Source: Mycobacterium asiaticum | Lineage (GTDB): Bacteria > Actinomycetota > Actinomycetes > Mycobacteriales > Mycobacteriaceae | NCBI RefSeq assembly: GCF_001673365.1 | Contig: NZ_LZLS01000169.1 | Coordinates: 1-64,000 of the forward strand | DNA: 64,000 nt | Direction of reading: 5' to 3' | Shown: positions 45,460 to 54,689 of the stretch, one piece after another | Position numbering within the stretch: the stretch's first letter is position 1 | How the letters are laid out: every line of letters begins with the position of its first letter | The notes under the pieces: generated by a model | What the model saw: only the letters and a program-made list of their open reading frames with translations | What the model was told of the DNA's origin: nothing | The model's database searches: none | Translations under genes and position numbers: made by a program

Positions 45460-46842
45460 ATGACTTTCGATCTGACCCCAACGGCTGCGCAGCATGATCT
45501 GGCCCGACGCACCCACGAGTTCGCCGAAGAGGTGATCCGCCCGGTCGCTCTCGACTACGACCAGCGCCAGGAGTTTCCCTGGCCGGTATTGGAGGAGGCG
45601 GCCCAGCGTGGCTTCTACAGCCCGCTGTTCTACCGCGACTTGATCGGCGACCCGACTGGTATATCGCTGCCGATGTTCATGGAGGAATTGTTCTGGGGAT
45701 GCGCCGGAATCGGACTGGCGATCGTGATGCCGGCACTGGCGCTCTCGGCGATCGGGCAATCCGCGTCGCCGGAGCAGATGCTCGAATGGGCACCGGAATG
45801 CTTCGGGACCCCGGGTGACCTCAAGCTGGCCGCACTGGCGATCTCCGAACCCGAAGGGGGCAGCGACGTCCGCAATCTGCGCACAACCGCCCGCCGCGAC
45901 GGGGACGACTGGATCATCGACGGCCACAAGATGTGGATTGGCAACGGCGGCATCGCCAACGTGCACGTGGTGAACGCAGTGGTGGACGAGGAACTCGGTC
46001 ACCGCGGTCAGGCGCTGTTCGTGGTTCCCGGCGGCACGCCGGGGCTCGAGTTGGTGCGCAAGCTCGACAAACTGGGCTGCCGAGCCTCCCACACGGCCGA
46101 ATTGAAGTTCGACGGTGTCCGGGTGCCCGGGGCCAATCTGCTTGGCGGACAAGACAAGCTCGAGCACAAGCTGGCCAAAGCGCGCGAAGTGGTAGCTGGA
46201 GGCCAGAAGTCCGGCTCGGCGACGCTGGGCACCTTCGAACAGACTCGTCCGATGGTGGCCGCACAGGCCATCGGTATCGCGCGCGCAGCGCTCGAGTACG
46301 CAATCGCCTACGCCTCCGAGCGGGAAGCGTTCGGCGGACCCATCATGGACAATCAGGGCATTTCATTTCCGTTGGCGGAGTTGGCAACTCAAATCGACGC
46401 GGCCCGCCTGCTGACCTGGCGCGCTTCCTGGATGGCAGCCAGTGGTGTGCCTTTCGAGCGCGGCGAGGGCTCGATGTCGAAGATGGCCGCCAGCGAAGTC
46501 GCGGTCAGGGCGACCGAACGCGCGATCCAGACCATGGGCGGCTGGGGCTACATCACCGATCACCCGGTCGAGAAATGGTATCGAGATGCCAAGTTGTACA
46601 CCATCTTTGAAGGCACCAGTGAGATTCAGCGGATGGTGATAGCCAATGCGCTGGGCGCCAATGTCGACACCCCGCCACTGCACGTGAGGATCGAACCGAC
46701 CGGCGGTTCGTTCAGCCGGATGTTCGGACGCGGAACCCCGTTGCGTTCGCGCGCCGCAGATGCCGCGCTGTCGCTCAAGGACCGTATTCCGGCGCCCGTC
46801 ATGCGGGTCGCCATGAAGGCGATCCAACCGCCGGGCCGTTAG
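45460..46842 (+). CDS. acyl-CoA dehydrogenase family protein
   Basis: A 460-residue flavoprotein dehydrogenase. The conserved blocks LAALAISEPEGGSDVRNLRT, KMWIGNGGIANVHV and the C-terminal signature KLYTIFEGTSEIQRMVIANA are complete. The catalytic base is not assigned with certainty. A C-terminal extension of about 60 residues (FSRMFGRGTPLRSRA) goes beyond the usual length of 380-400. The ATG 45460 is preferred over one 13 codons earlier. Substrate unknown. It is not part of the H37Rv gene order here. Confidence 0.9.
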   Translation: MTFDLTPTAAQHDLARRTHEFAEEVIRPVALDYDQRQEFPWPVLEEAAQRGFYSPLFYRDLIGDPTGISLPMFMEELFWGCAGIGLAIVMPALALSAIGQSASPEQMLEWAPECFGTPGDLKLAALAISEPEGGSDVRNLRTTARRDGDDWIIDGHKMWIGNGGIANVHVVNAVVDEELGHRGQALFVVPGGTPGLELVRKLDKLGCRASHTAELKFDGVRVPGANLLGGQDKLEHKLAKAREVVAGGQKSGSATLGTFEQTRPMVAAQAIGIARAALEYAIAYASEREAFGGPIMDNQGISFPLAELATQIDAARLLTWRASWMAASGVPFERGEGSMSKMAASEVAVRATERAIQTMGGWGYITDHPVEKWYRDAKLYTIFEGTSEIQRMVIANALGANVDTPPLHVRIEPTGGSFSRMFGRGTPLRSRAADAALSLKDRIPAPVMRVAMKAIQPPGR

Positions 46843-46865
46843 CGCGTTGTGCGAGTAAGGTCGCG

Positions 46866-47861
46866 ATGGTGAGCAACCTCGAGATCGCGCCGGCCGAAGT
46901 TGCTTGCGGCGCTTCGCAGGTCGCGATGGCTGCTGCGGTAGTGGAGGTGCTGGCCCCGCGGGAGGTTCCGCTCGGTGGGGCCCGCGCGATCCGCGTGCAC
47001 CGGACCATTCCGCAACGGCAGCGCTCGCTGATCGGCGCATGGTGTTTTGTCGACCATTACGGTCCCGTCGCGGCGCGAATGGATGTCCCGCCGCATCCAC
47101 ACACCGGTTTGCAGACGGTGAGTTGGCTGTTCGAAGGGGAAGTGGAGCACCGCGACAGCGGTGGAATGCACGCGATAATCCGGCCCGGTGAGCTCAATCT
47201 GATGACGGCGGGCGCCGGCATCTGCCACTCCGAGGTATCGACGACATCCGGGACACTGCACGGCGTGCAGTTGTGGGTGGCGCTGCCCGACTCGGCTCGC
47301 GAGACGGGCCGCGACTTCGCGCACTACCGGCCGAAACCGGTATCGCTGCCGGGGGCTCATGCTCGGGTCTTTTTGGGCGAGCTTGCCGGAAGCCATTCTC
47401 CCGTAGCAACATTCACGCCGCTGCTGGGTGCCCAGATCGACTTGGACGGGCACGCGGTGCTCGAGTTGGATGTCGACCCGGCGTTTGAGCACGGGGTGTT
47501 GTGCGACGACGGCGAAATTCAGCTGGGTGGGTTGTCCCCGGCCAGCTTGTCCAAGACAGAGCTGGGATACCAGGGACCGGGCCAATCCATCTTGCAGCTG
47601 CGCAACACGGGGGTGGGGCCGGCGCGGGTGCTGGTGCTCGGCGGTACCCCCTTTTGCGAAGAACTGGTGATGTGGTGGAACTTTGTCGGCCGCAGCCACG
47701 ACGACATCGTCACCTATCGTCAGCTGTGGCAGGACGGCACGGACGGTTTCGGGGACCGCTTCGGTGCCGTCAAGGGTTATCAGGGCTCGGTGACCCGACT
47801 TCCGGCCCCACCCCTGCCCACCACTCGGTTGCTGCCCCGCCGGCCCGCCGGGCCCGCATGA
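46866..47861 (+). CDS. pirin family bicupin protein
   Basis: A 331-residue pirin. The N-terminal cupin has metal-binding histidines in PHPHTGLQTVSWLFEGEVEH and the later His/Glu in GAGICHSEVS. The C-terminal domain has the pirin hallmark VLVLGGTPFCEELVMWWNFVG followed by DDIVTYRQLWQDG. Some pirins are quercetinases and others regulators; the role here is unknown. It starts 23 bp after the acyl-CoA dehydrogenase and is probably in its operon. Confidence 0.9.
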   Translation: MVSNLEIAPAEVACGASQVAMAAAVVEVLAPREVPLGGARAIRVHRTIPQRQRSLIGAWCFVDHYGPVAARMDVPPHPHTGLQTVSWLFEGEVEHRDSGGMHAIIRPGELNLMTAGAGICHSEVSTTSGTLHGVQLWVALPDSARETGRDFAHYRPKPVSLPGAHARVFLGELAGSHSPVATFTPLLGAQIDLDGHAVLELDVDPAFEHGVLCDDGEIQLGGLSPASLSKTELGYQGPGQSILQLRNTGVGPARVLVLGGTPFCEELVMWWNFVGRSHDDIVTYRQLWQDGTDGFGDRFGAVKGYQGSVTRLPAPPLPTTRLLPRRPAGPA

Positions 47862-47877
47862 ATCCGAAGGAGCACTA

Positions 47878-48213
47878 ATGCCCACTGATAAAACCGGAGC
47901 AGAAGTCGCCATTGCGGCTGAAGATGGCAAATACACCATCTCCGTTGCCCGCGAACAAGTCGGTTTCGCCGACTTCGCTGACCGTGGGGATCAGCGCGTC
48001 TTTCATCACACCGAGATCGATCCGTCGTTCGGGGGGCGCGGCTTGGCAACTCTGTTGCTCGAGGAGGCACTACAAAAGACGCGCGACGACGGTAAGCGCA
48101 TCGTCCCGGTGTGTTCGATGGTGGTCACCGTGCTGAAGAAGCACCCGGAATACAACGACGTCACCGACCCCGTCACCGCCGAGATCGTCGGGTGGGCGAA
48201 CACCCAGCCCTAA
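47878..48213 (+). CDS. small GNAT-fold acetyltransferase-like protein (YjdJ type)
   Basis: A 111-residue protein of the short Gcn5-related family. Its core is FHHTEIDPSFGGRGLATLLL followed by EEALQKTRDDGKRIVPVCSM and HPEYNDV. Acetyl-CoA should bind at FGGRGLA. These small proteins have no well-defined substrate. It is the third gene of the acyl-CoA dehydrogenase-pirin unit (16 bp gap). Its stop overlaps the end of the convergent PPE gene by four bases. Confidence 0.88.
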   Translation: MPTDKTGAEVAIAAEDGKYTISVAREQVGFADFADRGDQRVFHHTEIDPSFGGRGLATLLLEEALQKTRDDGKRIVPVCSMVVTVLKKHPEYNDVTDPVTAEIVGWANTQP

Positions 48214-49703
48214 TCGTCCCCTTGCCCCCACGTGGTGGGCAGCATCGGAATGACCGGACCGCCGCTGACATCGTCTGCCGACAGCGTGAGCAACCCGGCG
48301 GCATCGACGTCGCGTTTGACGGCGGTGCCACCGAAGCCCATGGCGCCCGCACCACGGGTTGACGCGGCGACCAGCGGTTCGTCGTTCTGCTCTGGATCTG
48401 CTTCGTAGTCCAGGTACTCGTCGGCGTATTGGTGCTCCGGCATGGTGGCGGCGCGTCGCCGTCGCGACCGCCGCTTTTCCCGGGCCGAGACCCCGGCGGC
48501 CGCCGCCGGGATTCCTTCCGCCGGTGCCTTGGCCCCCGTACCTTCTCGGAAGGTCGGCGTGAACCCTTCGCCGGGGTCCAGACCAGCCACGGCATACGGC
48601 ACCGCGGGCGCAGCCGCCGCGGGCGCCGCTGATGCTGGTGCCGCGCCGGCACTGCCCGCGGCAGATGTCGCCGGTGCCCCAGCCGGGCCGGCGACGGTCG
48701 GTGCGAGCGTCGCCAGCGGCCACGTCGACGAGTGACTGGTTGTCGCAGGCGGCGCGGGGGCGACTTCCGCTTCTGCGCCGAGGGGCGGAAGCTGCTGCAA
48801 GTACTGATACCCCACCCCGATCACCACTCCCAGCGTGATCGCCAACAGGGGTTGCAGCAGGAGCTGGGGATAAGTCAGGGACGCACCGACCCACGAGAAG
48901 ACCTGGTAAGCGACGGCGAACAAAAACGGCCCCCAGGTGACCAGCGCCTGCGCGGGGTTGGTGAGGAAATCGGTGATCAGCTGAATGGAGTTGCCGATCG
49001 GGTTCTGCAGGAAGTTGGTGATCGGCTCGAATAGCGACTGCACGTACTGCATGTACTGCTCGAGCAACTGCGTGATGATGTCGACGATGTTGAGCTGGCT
49101 CCCGGCGTCGGCTGCCGGCGCGGCGGCGGCCAACTGTGCGGGTTCGGCGGCGGCTTCGGTCGCGTTGGCCTTCAGCACGGGCGGTGCCGGCGTGGTGAGC
49201 GGCACGGCACCGGTGGCTGCTATCGATGCCGCCTCGTAACCGACCATGGTGGTGGCCGCCTGTATCCACATGCGGATGTAGTCGGCTTCGTTGAGCGCGA
49301 TCGGAATTGTGTTGATACCAAAAAAATTGGTCGCGACGAGCACGCCGTGGACGACGTGGTTGGCGGCCAGTTCGGCCAGCGTCGGCATCATCGCCAGCGC
49401 GCTGGCATAGGCCGCAGCCGCCGCCTCATGCTGGACCGCTGCGGCCTCACTTTTCGCCTGCGCCTGGGTCAGCCATGCCAAGTAGGGCGCATGGGCGCCG
49501 ACATACTCCGCCGCACTTGGACCCTGCCACGAATTTTGGACCGAGCCCAACATGCCGAGAAGCTCGGCGGCCGCTTCGGCATACTCGGCGCCCAGCGCCT
49601 GCCACGCACCCGCGGCAGCCAGCAATGCCGCGGGGCCGGGGCCACTAGACAGCAGGGCCGAATGCACCTCGGGTGGTGAGGCAATCCAGATCGGAGAGGT
49701 CAC
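48210..49703 (-). CDS. PPE family protein, PPE-PPW subfamily
   Basis: A 497-residue PPE protein. The PPE tripeptide is in IWIASPPEVHS, the WxG turn in SWQG, and the conserved domain reaches about residue 180 (NFFGINTIPIALNEADYIRM). The C-terminus carries the PPW-subfamily motifs GFGGT and PMLPTTW (PxxPxxW). A hydrophobic middle region (about 225-320) is membrane-like. The GTG at 49703 follows GGGAGG; the longer ATG frame lacks conservation. An IdeR-like box lies 169-187 bp upstream, so iron control is likely. No PE gene is adjacent. Confidence 0.9.
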   Translation of the reverse strand: MTSPIWIASPPEVHSALLSSGPGPAALLAAAGAWQALGAEYAEAAAELLGMLGSVQNSWQGPSAAEYVGAHAPYLAWLTQAQAKSEAAAVQHEAAAAAYASALAMMPTLAELAANHVVHGVLVATNFFGINTIPIALNEADYIRMWIQAATTMVGYEAASIAATGAVPLTTPAPPVLKANATEAAAEPAQLAAAAPAADAGSQLNIVDIITQLLEQYMQYVQSLFEPITNFLQNPIGNSIQLITDFLTNPAQALVTWGPFLFAVAYQVFSWVGASLTYPQLLLQPLLAITLGVVIGVGYQYLQQLPPLGAEAEVAPAPPATTSHSSTWPLATLAPTVAGPAGAPATSAAGSAGAAPASAAPAAAAPAVPYAVAGLDPGEGFTPTFREGTGAKAPAEGIPAAAAGVSAREKRRSRRRRAATMPEHQYADEYLDYEADPEQNDEPLVAASTRGAGAMGFGGTAVKRDVDAAGLLTLSADDVSGGPVIPMLPTTWGQGDD

Positions 49704-49871
49704 GGCGCCTCCCGCGCCGAATGCCTCGACCTGCGTCCTAGCGTCACCAACTGGTCCTCCCCGTGCGGCGTCACCCGACCGCTTCACGCAGGCCGAGACA
49801 CACGTCGCATCGACTACCTGATTGACGTGGTAGGCGATTCGCTAAACCGGCGGGGAGGGGGCGCCGCTAGA

Positions 49872-49890
49872 TTAGGTACGCCTAACCTTA
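49872..49890. promoter_or_regulatory. IdeR-type iron box upstream of the PPE gene
   Basis: TTAGGTACGCCTAACCTTA matches 15 of 19 positions of the IdeR consensus (TTAGGTTAGGCTAACCTAA), with both outer arms nearly intact. The only gene reading away from it within 250 bp is the minus-strand PPE-PPW gene. The OmdA-like gene ends at 49931 on the same strand. Confidence 0.6.
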
Positions 49891-49930
49891 GAGTAGCGAC
49901 CCGGCTCGGGGGGCTGCAATGGGTGTGCCG

Positions 49931-50197
49931 CTACTTGCCGTTGCGTTCGCGGTGTTTACATCCCGGCCAGCAACATGGCCGGCGCTTGCCCTCCTCGAGC
50001 TCCTCCTGCGTACGGCGGATACGCCGCTCGCGGGTCGCGTCTTGCTTGGCGTCCTCGACCCAGCAGATGAATTCGTTGCGCGCCAGGGGAGTGATGTCCT
50101 TCCAGAGCTCCAGCGCCGTGGAGTTGGCTACCAGGGCCGCGCGCAAATCCGTCGGCAACTTGTGGACGACCCCCCCGGGCACCTGCTGGCTGCTCAC
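49931..50197 (-). CDS. YdeI/OmpD-associated (OmdA) family protein
   Basis: An 88-residue protein. It carries the whole C-terminal OmdA signature: LPTDLRAALVANSTALELWK, then ITPLARNEFICWVEDAKQDA and TRERRIRRTQEELEEGKRRP. The tail CCWPGCKHRERNGK adds a Cys cluster. It lacks the N-terminal DUF1905 domain often fused to it. GTG start. It follows the ammonium transporter by 18 bp. Function unresolved. Confidence 0.85.
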   Translation of the reverse strand: MSSQQVPGGVVHKLPTDLRAALVANSTALELWKDITPLARNEFICWVEDAKQDATRERRIRRTQEELEEGKRRPCCWPGCKHRERNGK

Positions 50198-50215
50198 CCG
50201 GCCAGGCTACCGGTC

Positions 50216-51517
50216 CTACTCGTCGTCGTCGTCGATCGAGCGCGGACGGGGCTCGTCCCGTTCCCCGATCGTCGGCCGGCGCGGCGCCTGGTGCCCGTAA
50301 ACCCCCTCGGGGTAGGCAGTCTCGGCGTGCTGGGTGAGGTCCACCCCTGTTTTCTCGTCCGAAGCGCTGAGCCTGAACCCGATGGCCCGGTCGATCAGCT
50401 TGGCCAGCACGAAGCTCACCGTGAATGCATAGAGAGCGACGACCACCATTGCCAGCGACTGCTTGCCGAGTTGCCCCAGTCCGCCGCCGTAGAACAGTCC
50501 CTTCGGGCCGCCGGTCATCACCGCGGTGCCCAAAAACCCGATCAGCAGCACGCCGACCACGCCGCCGACGAAGTGCACGCCCACCACGTCGAGCGAGTCG
50601 TCGTAGTTGAGCTTGAACTTCACCAGAATCGCGTACGAGCACACGATTCCCGCCGCCAGCCCGACGACGGCGGCGCCAAGGGTGTTCACCGTGCCGCACG
50701 ACGGGGTGATCGCCACCAGTCCGGCGACAACACCCGAGGCCGCTCCGAAGGTTGTCGGCTTGCCGTCGCGGAACTGCTCCACCGAGATCCAGCCCAGCAT
50801 CCCCAAGCAGCCGGCGACCAAAGTGTTGAGGAAGATTGCGGAGGCTAATCCGTTGGCAGCCAACGCCGATCCGGCATTGAACCCGAACCAGCCGAACCAC
50901 AGCAGGCCCACGCCAAGCAGCACGAACGGCAGATTGTGCGGGCGCATGGCTTCTACTTTGAAGCCGATGCGGGGTCCGAGCACCAGCGCCAAAGCCAACG
51001 CGGAGGACCCTGAGACGATCTCGACGACGAGTCCGCCGGCGTAGTCGAGGACTCCCATCTTGGCCAGCCAGCCCGTCGGCGCCCACACCCAGTGAGCGAT
51101 GACCGCATAGACCGCCACCGACCACACCAGCACAAAGACCATCCAGGCCGCGAACTTGGCCCGGTCGGCGATCGCGCCGCTGACCAGAGCGGCGGTGATG
51201 ATCGCGAAGGTCAATTCGAACGTGGAGAACAGCAGCTCGGGAACCTGGCCGTGCATGGTCTCCGGGCCGATCCCCGCCATGCCGACGTGCGAGAGCCCGC
51301 CGATGAAGCCGCCGCCATCAGAAAAGGCCAGGGTGTAGCCCAACAACAGCCAGGCCACCGTGACAAGCGGGATGGAGATGAAGCTCATCATGATCATGTT
51401 CAGCACGCCGCTGGTTCGCACCATGCCGCCGTAGAAGATCGCCAGCCCCGGCGTCATCAGCAGCACCAAAGCGGTGCTAGCCAGCAACCAGGCGGTGGCG
51501 GCGGGATCGATGTTCAA
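50216..51517 (-). CDS. amt: ammonium transporter (Amt/Rh family)
   Basis: A 433-residue channel with eleven membrane segments. Diagnostic segments are DPAATAWLLASTALVLLMTP, FYGGMVRTSGVLNM, FNAGSALAANGLASAIFLNT and GVHFVGGVVGVLLIGFLG with the pore histidine. It takes up ammonium or ammonia. The C-terminal cytoplasmic tail is charged and ends in DDDD. The start is TTG with GGGAG upstream. Unlike the common arrangement, no glnB/glnD gene follows; an OmdA-like gene does. Confidence 0.95.
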   Translation of the reverse strand: MNIDPAATAWLLASTALVLLMTPGLAIFYGGMVRTSGVLNMIMMSFISIPLVTVAWLLLGYTLAFSDGGGFIGGLSHVGMAGIGPETMHGQVPELLFSTFELTFAIITAALVSGAIADRAKFAAWMVFVLVWSVAVYAVIAHWVWAPTGWLAKMGVLDYAGGLVVEIVSGSSALALALVLGPRIGFKVEAMRPHNLPFVLLGVGLLWFGWFGFNAGSALAANGLASAIFLNTLVAGCLGMLGWISVEQFRDGKPTTFGAASGVVAGLVAITPSCGTVNTLGAAVVGLAAGIVCSYAILVKFKLNYDDSLDVVGVHFVGGVVGVLLIGFLGTAVMTGGPKGLFYGGGLGQLGKQSLAMVVVALYAFTVSFVLAKLIDRAIGFRLSASDEKTGVDLTQHAETAYPEGVYGHQAPRRPTIGERDEPRPRSIDDDDE

Positions 51518-51878
51518 CTTGCAACTCCCTCGCTAGTCCCCGCAAAGAATGTAGACAACGACTGGGGTGGGAGTCTCAGGCCGTCATCCGAGGCGACGAG
51601 GGTGCACAGCGCGCCGGGGTTGCCAGCGTGTCTTGCCTCTGACCTCTGTCTAGACCAACGTTGGCTGGCGTCCAGTGCCGGCGATGGCGCAGCATGAGGT
51701 CATGGACCCTAGTCTCGGCGGCCAAAGTCATTCCGGCGAGATCAATTTCAATCACGACCAGTGCTACCGCGACGGTCTGCACCTTAAGAGCCAAGCCGGT
51801 CGCCAGTGGTGCCGCCAACATGGGCCCGCCAGCCGCTCCGGTCGCGATTACGTCGGCAGAGCCACATCAAGAACAGCC
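51518..51878. other. intergenic stretch before the DUF6308 gene
   Basis: About 360 bp between divergent genes. A plus-strand frame runs in from 51675 but its first 68 codons lack conservation-like composition. No convincing gene, terminator or repeat was seen. It should contain the amt promoter and that of the following gene. Confidence 0.4.
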
Positions 51879-53051
51879 GTGAAAGACCTGTCTGGCGATT
51901 CGAGTTCCTGGGGCGCCGCTACGGATTCCGCAGAACAGCGCAGCAGACGTGCGCACGCCGCCGAGCAATACCGGCCAGAACGCATCCGCCTCCTACTCAT
52001 CGCCGAAGCTCCACCGGCTGACCCCAACCGCTATTTCTACTTCCACGAGGTCAACGCCTACGACTCCCTGTTTCGCCATGTCGCCCGATCGCTACTCGCT
52101 GTTGATCCCACCCGCGAGAACAAACCAGAACTGCTCGCGCAGCTGAAACAGGACGGCGTCTTCCTCATCGATCTCAACCCCGATCCCATCGACGGCACAC
52201 CGCTGAATTCGTATGTGCCTGAGCTGGTACACCGAGTCCAAGAGCTCAGTCCCGAGCGCATCGTGCTCATCAAAGCAACGGTCTACGACGCGGCATACCG
52301 GACGTTGGCCGCCGCGGGACTGCCCGTAAGTTCTGTCCGCATCCCGTTCCCCGGTAGCGGCCAGCAGACGAACTTCTCGCAGGCATTCGCCAACGCGGTC
52401 CGCGAGTCTGAGGCGGGCTACGTCGCGAGACCAGAGCCAGCATCGGCGTCACAGCGCCGATTCGCCTTCGACCTCGCCGACTGGTTCGAAGCCAACGCCG
52501 AGCGGATCGCTAAGGATCTCGACCGCTACTTCACGAGTTTCACCGGCCGCTGGTTTGAACATTTCGCCGCCCTCGGCGACCCCAACCGATTCGAAGCCTC
52601 TGACCTCCTCGCAGTCGAGGCACTCAGCGTCCAAGTGCCCCCCGAGGCAGCAGCCAAACTACTTCTGACCGAACCTGATCGGTTCAATGCGTTGCTTCGG
52701 CGAATATCGCGCTCAGCCGACATTTGGAATGTTCCTCGGGAGACACTGCAAGTTGGTCCGGCCGCTGAGCTTCATACGATGTTGCGCACCCTGCCGGACG
52801 TCGACTGGGTCATCGCTGGAAAGCTGCTCGCCGCAACACGACCACGCTTTATCCCCATTCTTGACAACAAGGTCAAAAATCTACTTCAGCCACCCACCTC
52901 GCGGTTCTGGATCTCGATGTGGGACGAACTGTCCGACGATTCGCGCCGCACGACCGTCGCAGAAGTCTGCGCCAACGTCCCCGCCGACGTCAGCCTTCTG
53001 CGCCGTATCGACGTTGCAATTTGGATGGCGGTCGCTCAGGACGGTCAATAG
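51879..53051 (+). CDS. two-domain protein: UDG-like N-terminus and DUF6308
   Basis: About 390 residues. The N-terminal 160 residues (RIRLLLIAEAPPADPNRYFY, then GVFLIDLNPDPIDGTPLNSY) resemble the fold of uracil-DNA glycosylase-like proteins. The glycosylase catalytic motifs are not clear. The C-terminal 190 residues match my recollection of DUF6308 (NRFEASDLLAVEALSVQVPP, then WVIAGKLLAATRPRFIPILD). The GTG at 51879 is a guess; the frame is open from 51675. It is convergent with a nuclease-like gene. A role in DNA metabolism or phage defence is inferred from neighbours only. Confidence 0.6.
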   Translation: MKDLSGDSSSWGAATDSAEQRSRRAHAAEQYRPERIRLLLIAEAPPADPNRYFYFHEVNAYDSLFRHVARSLLAVDPTRENKPELLAQLKQDGVFLIDLNPDPIDGTPLNSYVPELVHRVQELSPERIVLIKATVYDAAYRTLAAAGLPVSSVRIPFPGSGQQTNFSQAFANAVRESEAGYVARPEPASASQRRFAFDLADWFEANAERIAKDLDRYFTSFTGRWFEHFAALGDPNRFEASDLLAVEALSVQVPPEAAAKLLLTEPDRFNALLRRISRSADIWNVPRETLQVGPAAELHTMLRTLPDVDWVIAGKLLAATRPRFIPILDNKVKNLLQPPTSRFWISMWDELSDDSRRTTVAEVCANVPADVSLLRRIDVAIWMAVAQDGQ

Positions 53052-53173
53052 GTGTATGCCCCGCTCGCGGCTTGTGAGCAGAGCCCCACTTGTTGCGACT
53101 CAATGTAGGTCGGACGGCTTCGGTGCACTGCTCACACTGCTCAGCAGCACCGGCAGCCACTGGTGACATCACC

Positions 53174-54505
53174 TCATTCCGCAGATGAGGGCGTGAGGTC
53201 ATGCAGCTGCGGTTCATCCAGCGCGGCCAGCAAGCGGTTGATAGCGTCGCGCACTTCCGCGGTGAGCTGTCCGGTGCGGTCGCGCGCAACCGCATCGGCG
53301 TACTGCCAGGACCGCGTCACCTGAATGCTGGGACGAACATCGAACTTGTCCATGGGTAGTCGCTCCGACCACTCGTCGAGGCTGCCCATCTCGGCGTCGG
53401 TGGCGTAGCCGCGTTGGATGAGCCACTCACGGAACAGACTGTCGTTGAGTTCTTTTCGTGGTCGGCGTCCGGCTCTGCTATCCGAAAAATCGTCGACCCA
53501 TTGACGTACATAGGTGGAGCCAGGCAGGCGTCGTGTGGGATACCAGCGCTGCGGACTGCTGGAGCGCCAGAAGGCGAGATGGAAGTTGCCGTGGACTTGC
53601 CAGCCCGCCTCCTCGGTCAACGCGATCAGAGCTTCGGCGCGATCGGGATGGGCGTAGACGCTCTTGTATTGAGGAGCAAGCTCGGCCGGCCAGGCGCTGA
53701 GCACTACGTTGTCCCCCTCGATGTAGAGACTTATCCGATCGAAGGCCACGACCTGATCGGGTGGGAACTTAACGCCAGCGTGACCGCCGACGTCGCGCAC
53801 CTCAGCGGTGAACCCGGTGGCCGCCTCAAGGATGGTGCGCAGACGGCGCAATTGGCGGCCAGCGTGATCGCCGCAACGTTCAAGATCGGTATAGGGCAGT
53901 AAGTCCCCGAAGTTTGTCTCGGCGTTATCAAAGAAATCATTGAGGACCGCGGTCTCCGCTGGACCCAACACGCCGAGTTCGACGAGGTTCCACCATCGGT
54001 CGAGTAGATCCTGCCACCGCACCGGCACCCATCGCTTCCTGTGATGGTCGAGCTGTTTGGTGTTGATCTCCAAGGCTTGCTGCTCGCTCGCGCTGGCGTA
54101 GAGCTTGCTCTCGATGACGACCAGCAGTGCGGTGCCGTACTGGATCACGCCGTCATAGCGGGCGCGTCGTTCCGACGCCAGGTTGAGTTCGCCGGTGCCG
54201 GCGACGAGGTGTTCGTGCGGACCGAGGAAGACACTGACCAATTCGTCGACCTTAGGATCCTCGACTTCGGTGTCGAGCGCGACAAGGGATTCGGTCTGCA
54301 TGTCGAATCGGGGGTGCGGTAGTTCCGAAAGCCTTGGGCAGTTGGCCAGGCCGAGAAATGCCTCTTGGCACAGCGGGACTAGCCGCATGACGATCAAGGC
54401 GGCCCTGGTGAGTTGATCCTCGTGTCTGGGATCACGGTCGTAGGGTCGGAAAATGCTCAGGTGCTGGTCCACGGCCTGACAGTAAACGCGAGTGAAGTGG
54501 GCCAT
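53174..54505 (-). CDS. hypothetical protein with PD-(D/E)XK nuclease-like motif
   Basis: About 443 residues, cytoplasmic. Near the N-terminus a restriction-like pattern appears: RHEDQLTRA, then Asp in RRARYDGVIQYG and ESK in LLVVIESKLYA, spaced like the D-(E/Q)xK catalytic core. The remainder (RWVPVRWQDLLDRWWNLVEL, then WQVHGNFHLAFWRSSSPQRW) is not recognised. The ATG at 54505 is chosen over 54523. It lies between a DUF6308 gene and a toxin-antitoxin pair, so it may be a stand-alone nuclease of a defence island. No methyltransferase is seen nearby. Confidence 0.6.
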   Translation of the reverse strand: MAHFTRVYCQAVDQHLSIFRPYDRDPRHEDQLTRAALIVMRLVPLCQEAFLGLANCPRLSELPHPRFDMQTESLVALDTEVEDPKVDELVSVFLGPHEHLVAGTGELNLASERRARYDGVIQYGTALLVVIESKLYASASEQQALEINTKQLDHHRKRWVPVRWQDLLDRWWNLVELGVLGPAETAVLNDFFDNAETNFGDLLPYTDLERCGDHAGRQLRRLRTILEAATGFTAEVRDVGGHAGVKFPPDQVVAFDRISLYIEGDNVVLSAWPAELAPQYKSVYAHPDRAEALIALTEEAGWQVHGNFHLAFWRSSSPQRWYPTRRLPGSTYVRQWVDDFSDSRAGRRPRKELNDSLFREWLIQRGYATDAEMGSLDEWSERLPMDKFDVRPSIQVTRSWQYADAVARDRTGQLTAEVRDAINRLLAALDEPQLHDLTPSSAE

Positions 54506-54689
54506 GGACGACACCCGCCGCATCTAGAGTTCAGCCACTTGGCGTCGCCTTTAATTTGAGTGTTGAGTGTGAGCCGCTGACCTTGTGGTGACCGCCGGAA
54601 CTCGTTCATGTGGTCGAGAAACCCTGAAACGTCTCTGCTGCTCGCGACCGCCGGTCCCCGGTTCGTCTTGCGCGTCGAGCATCAGCTGG

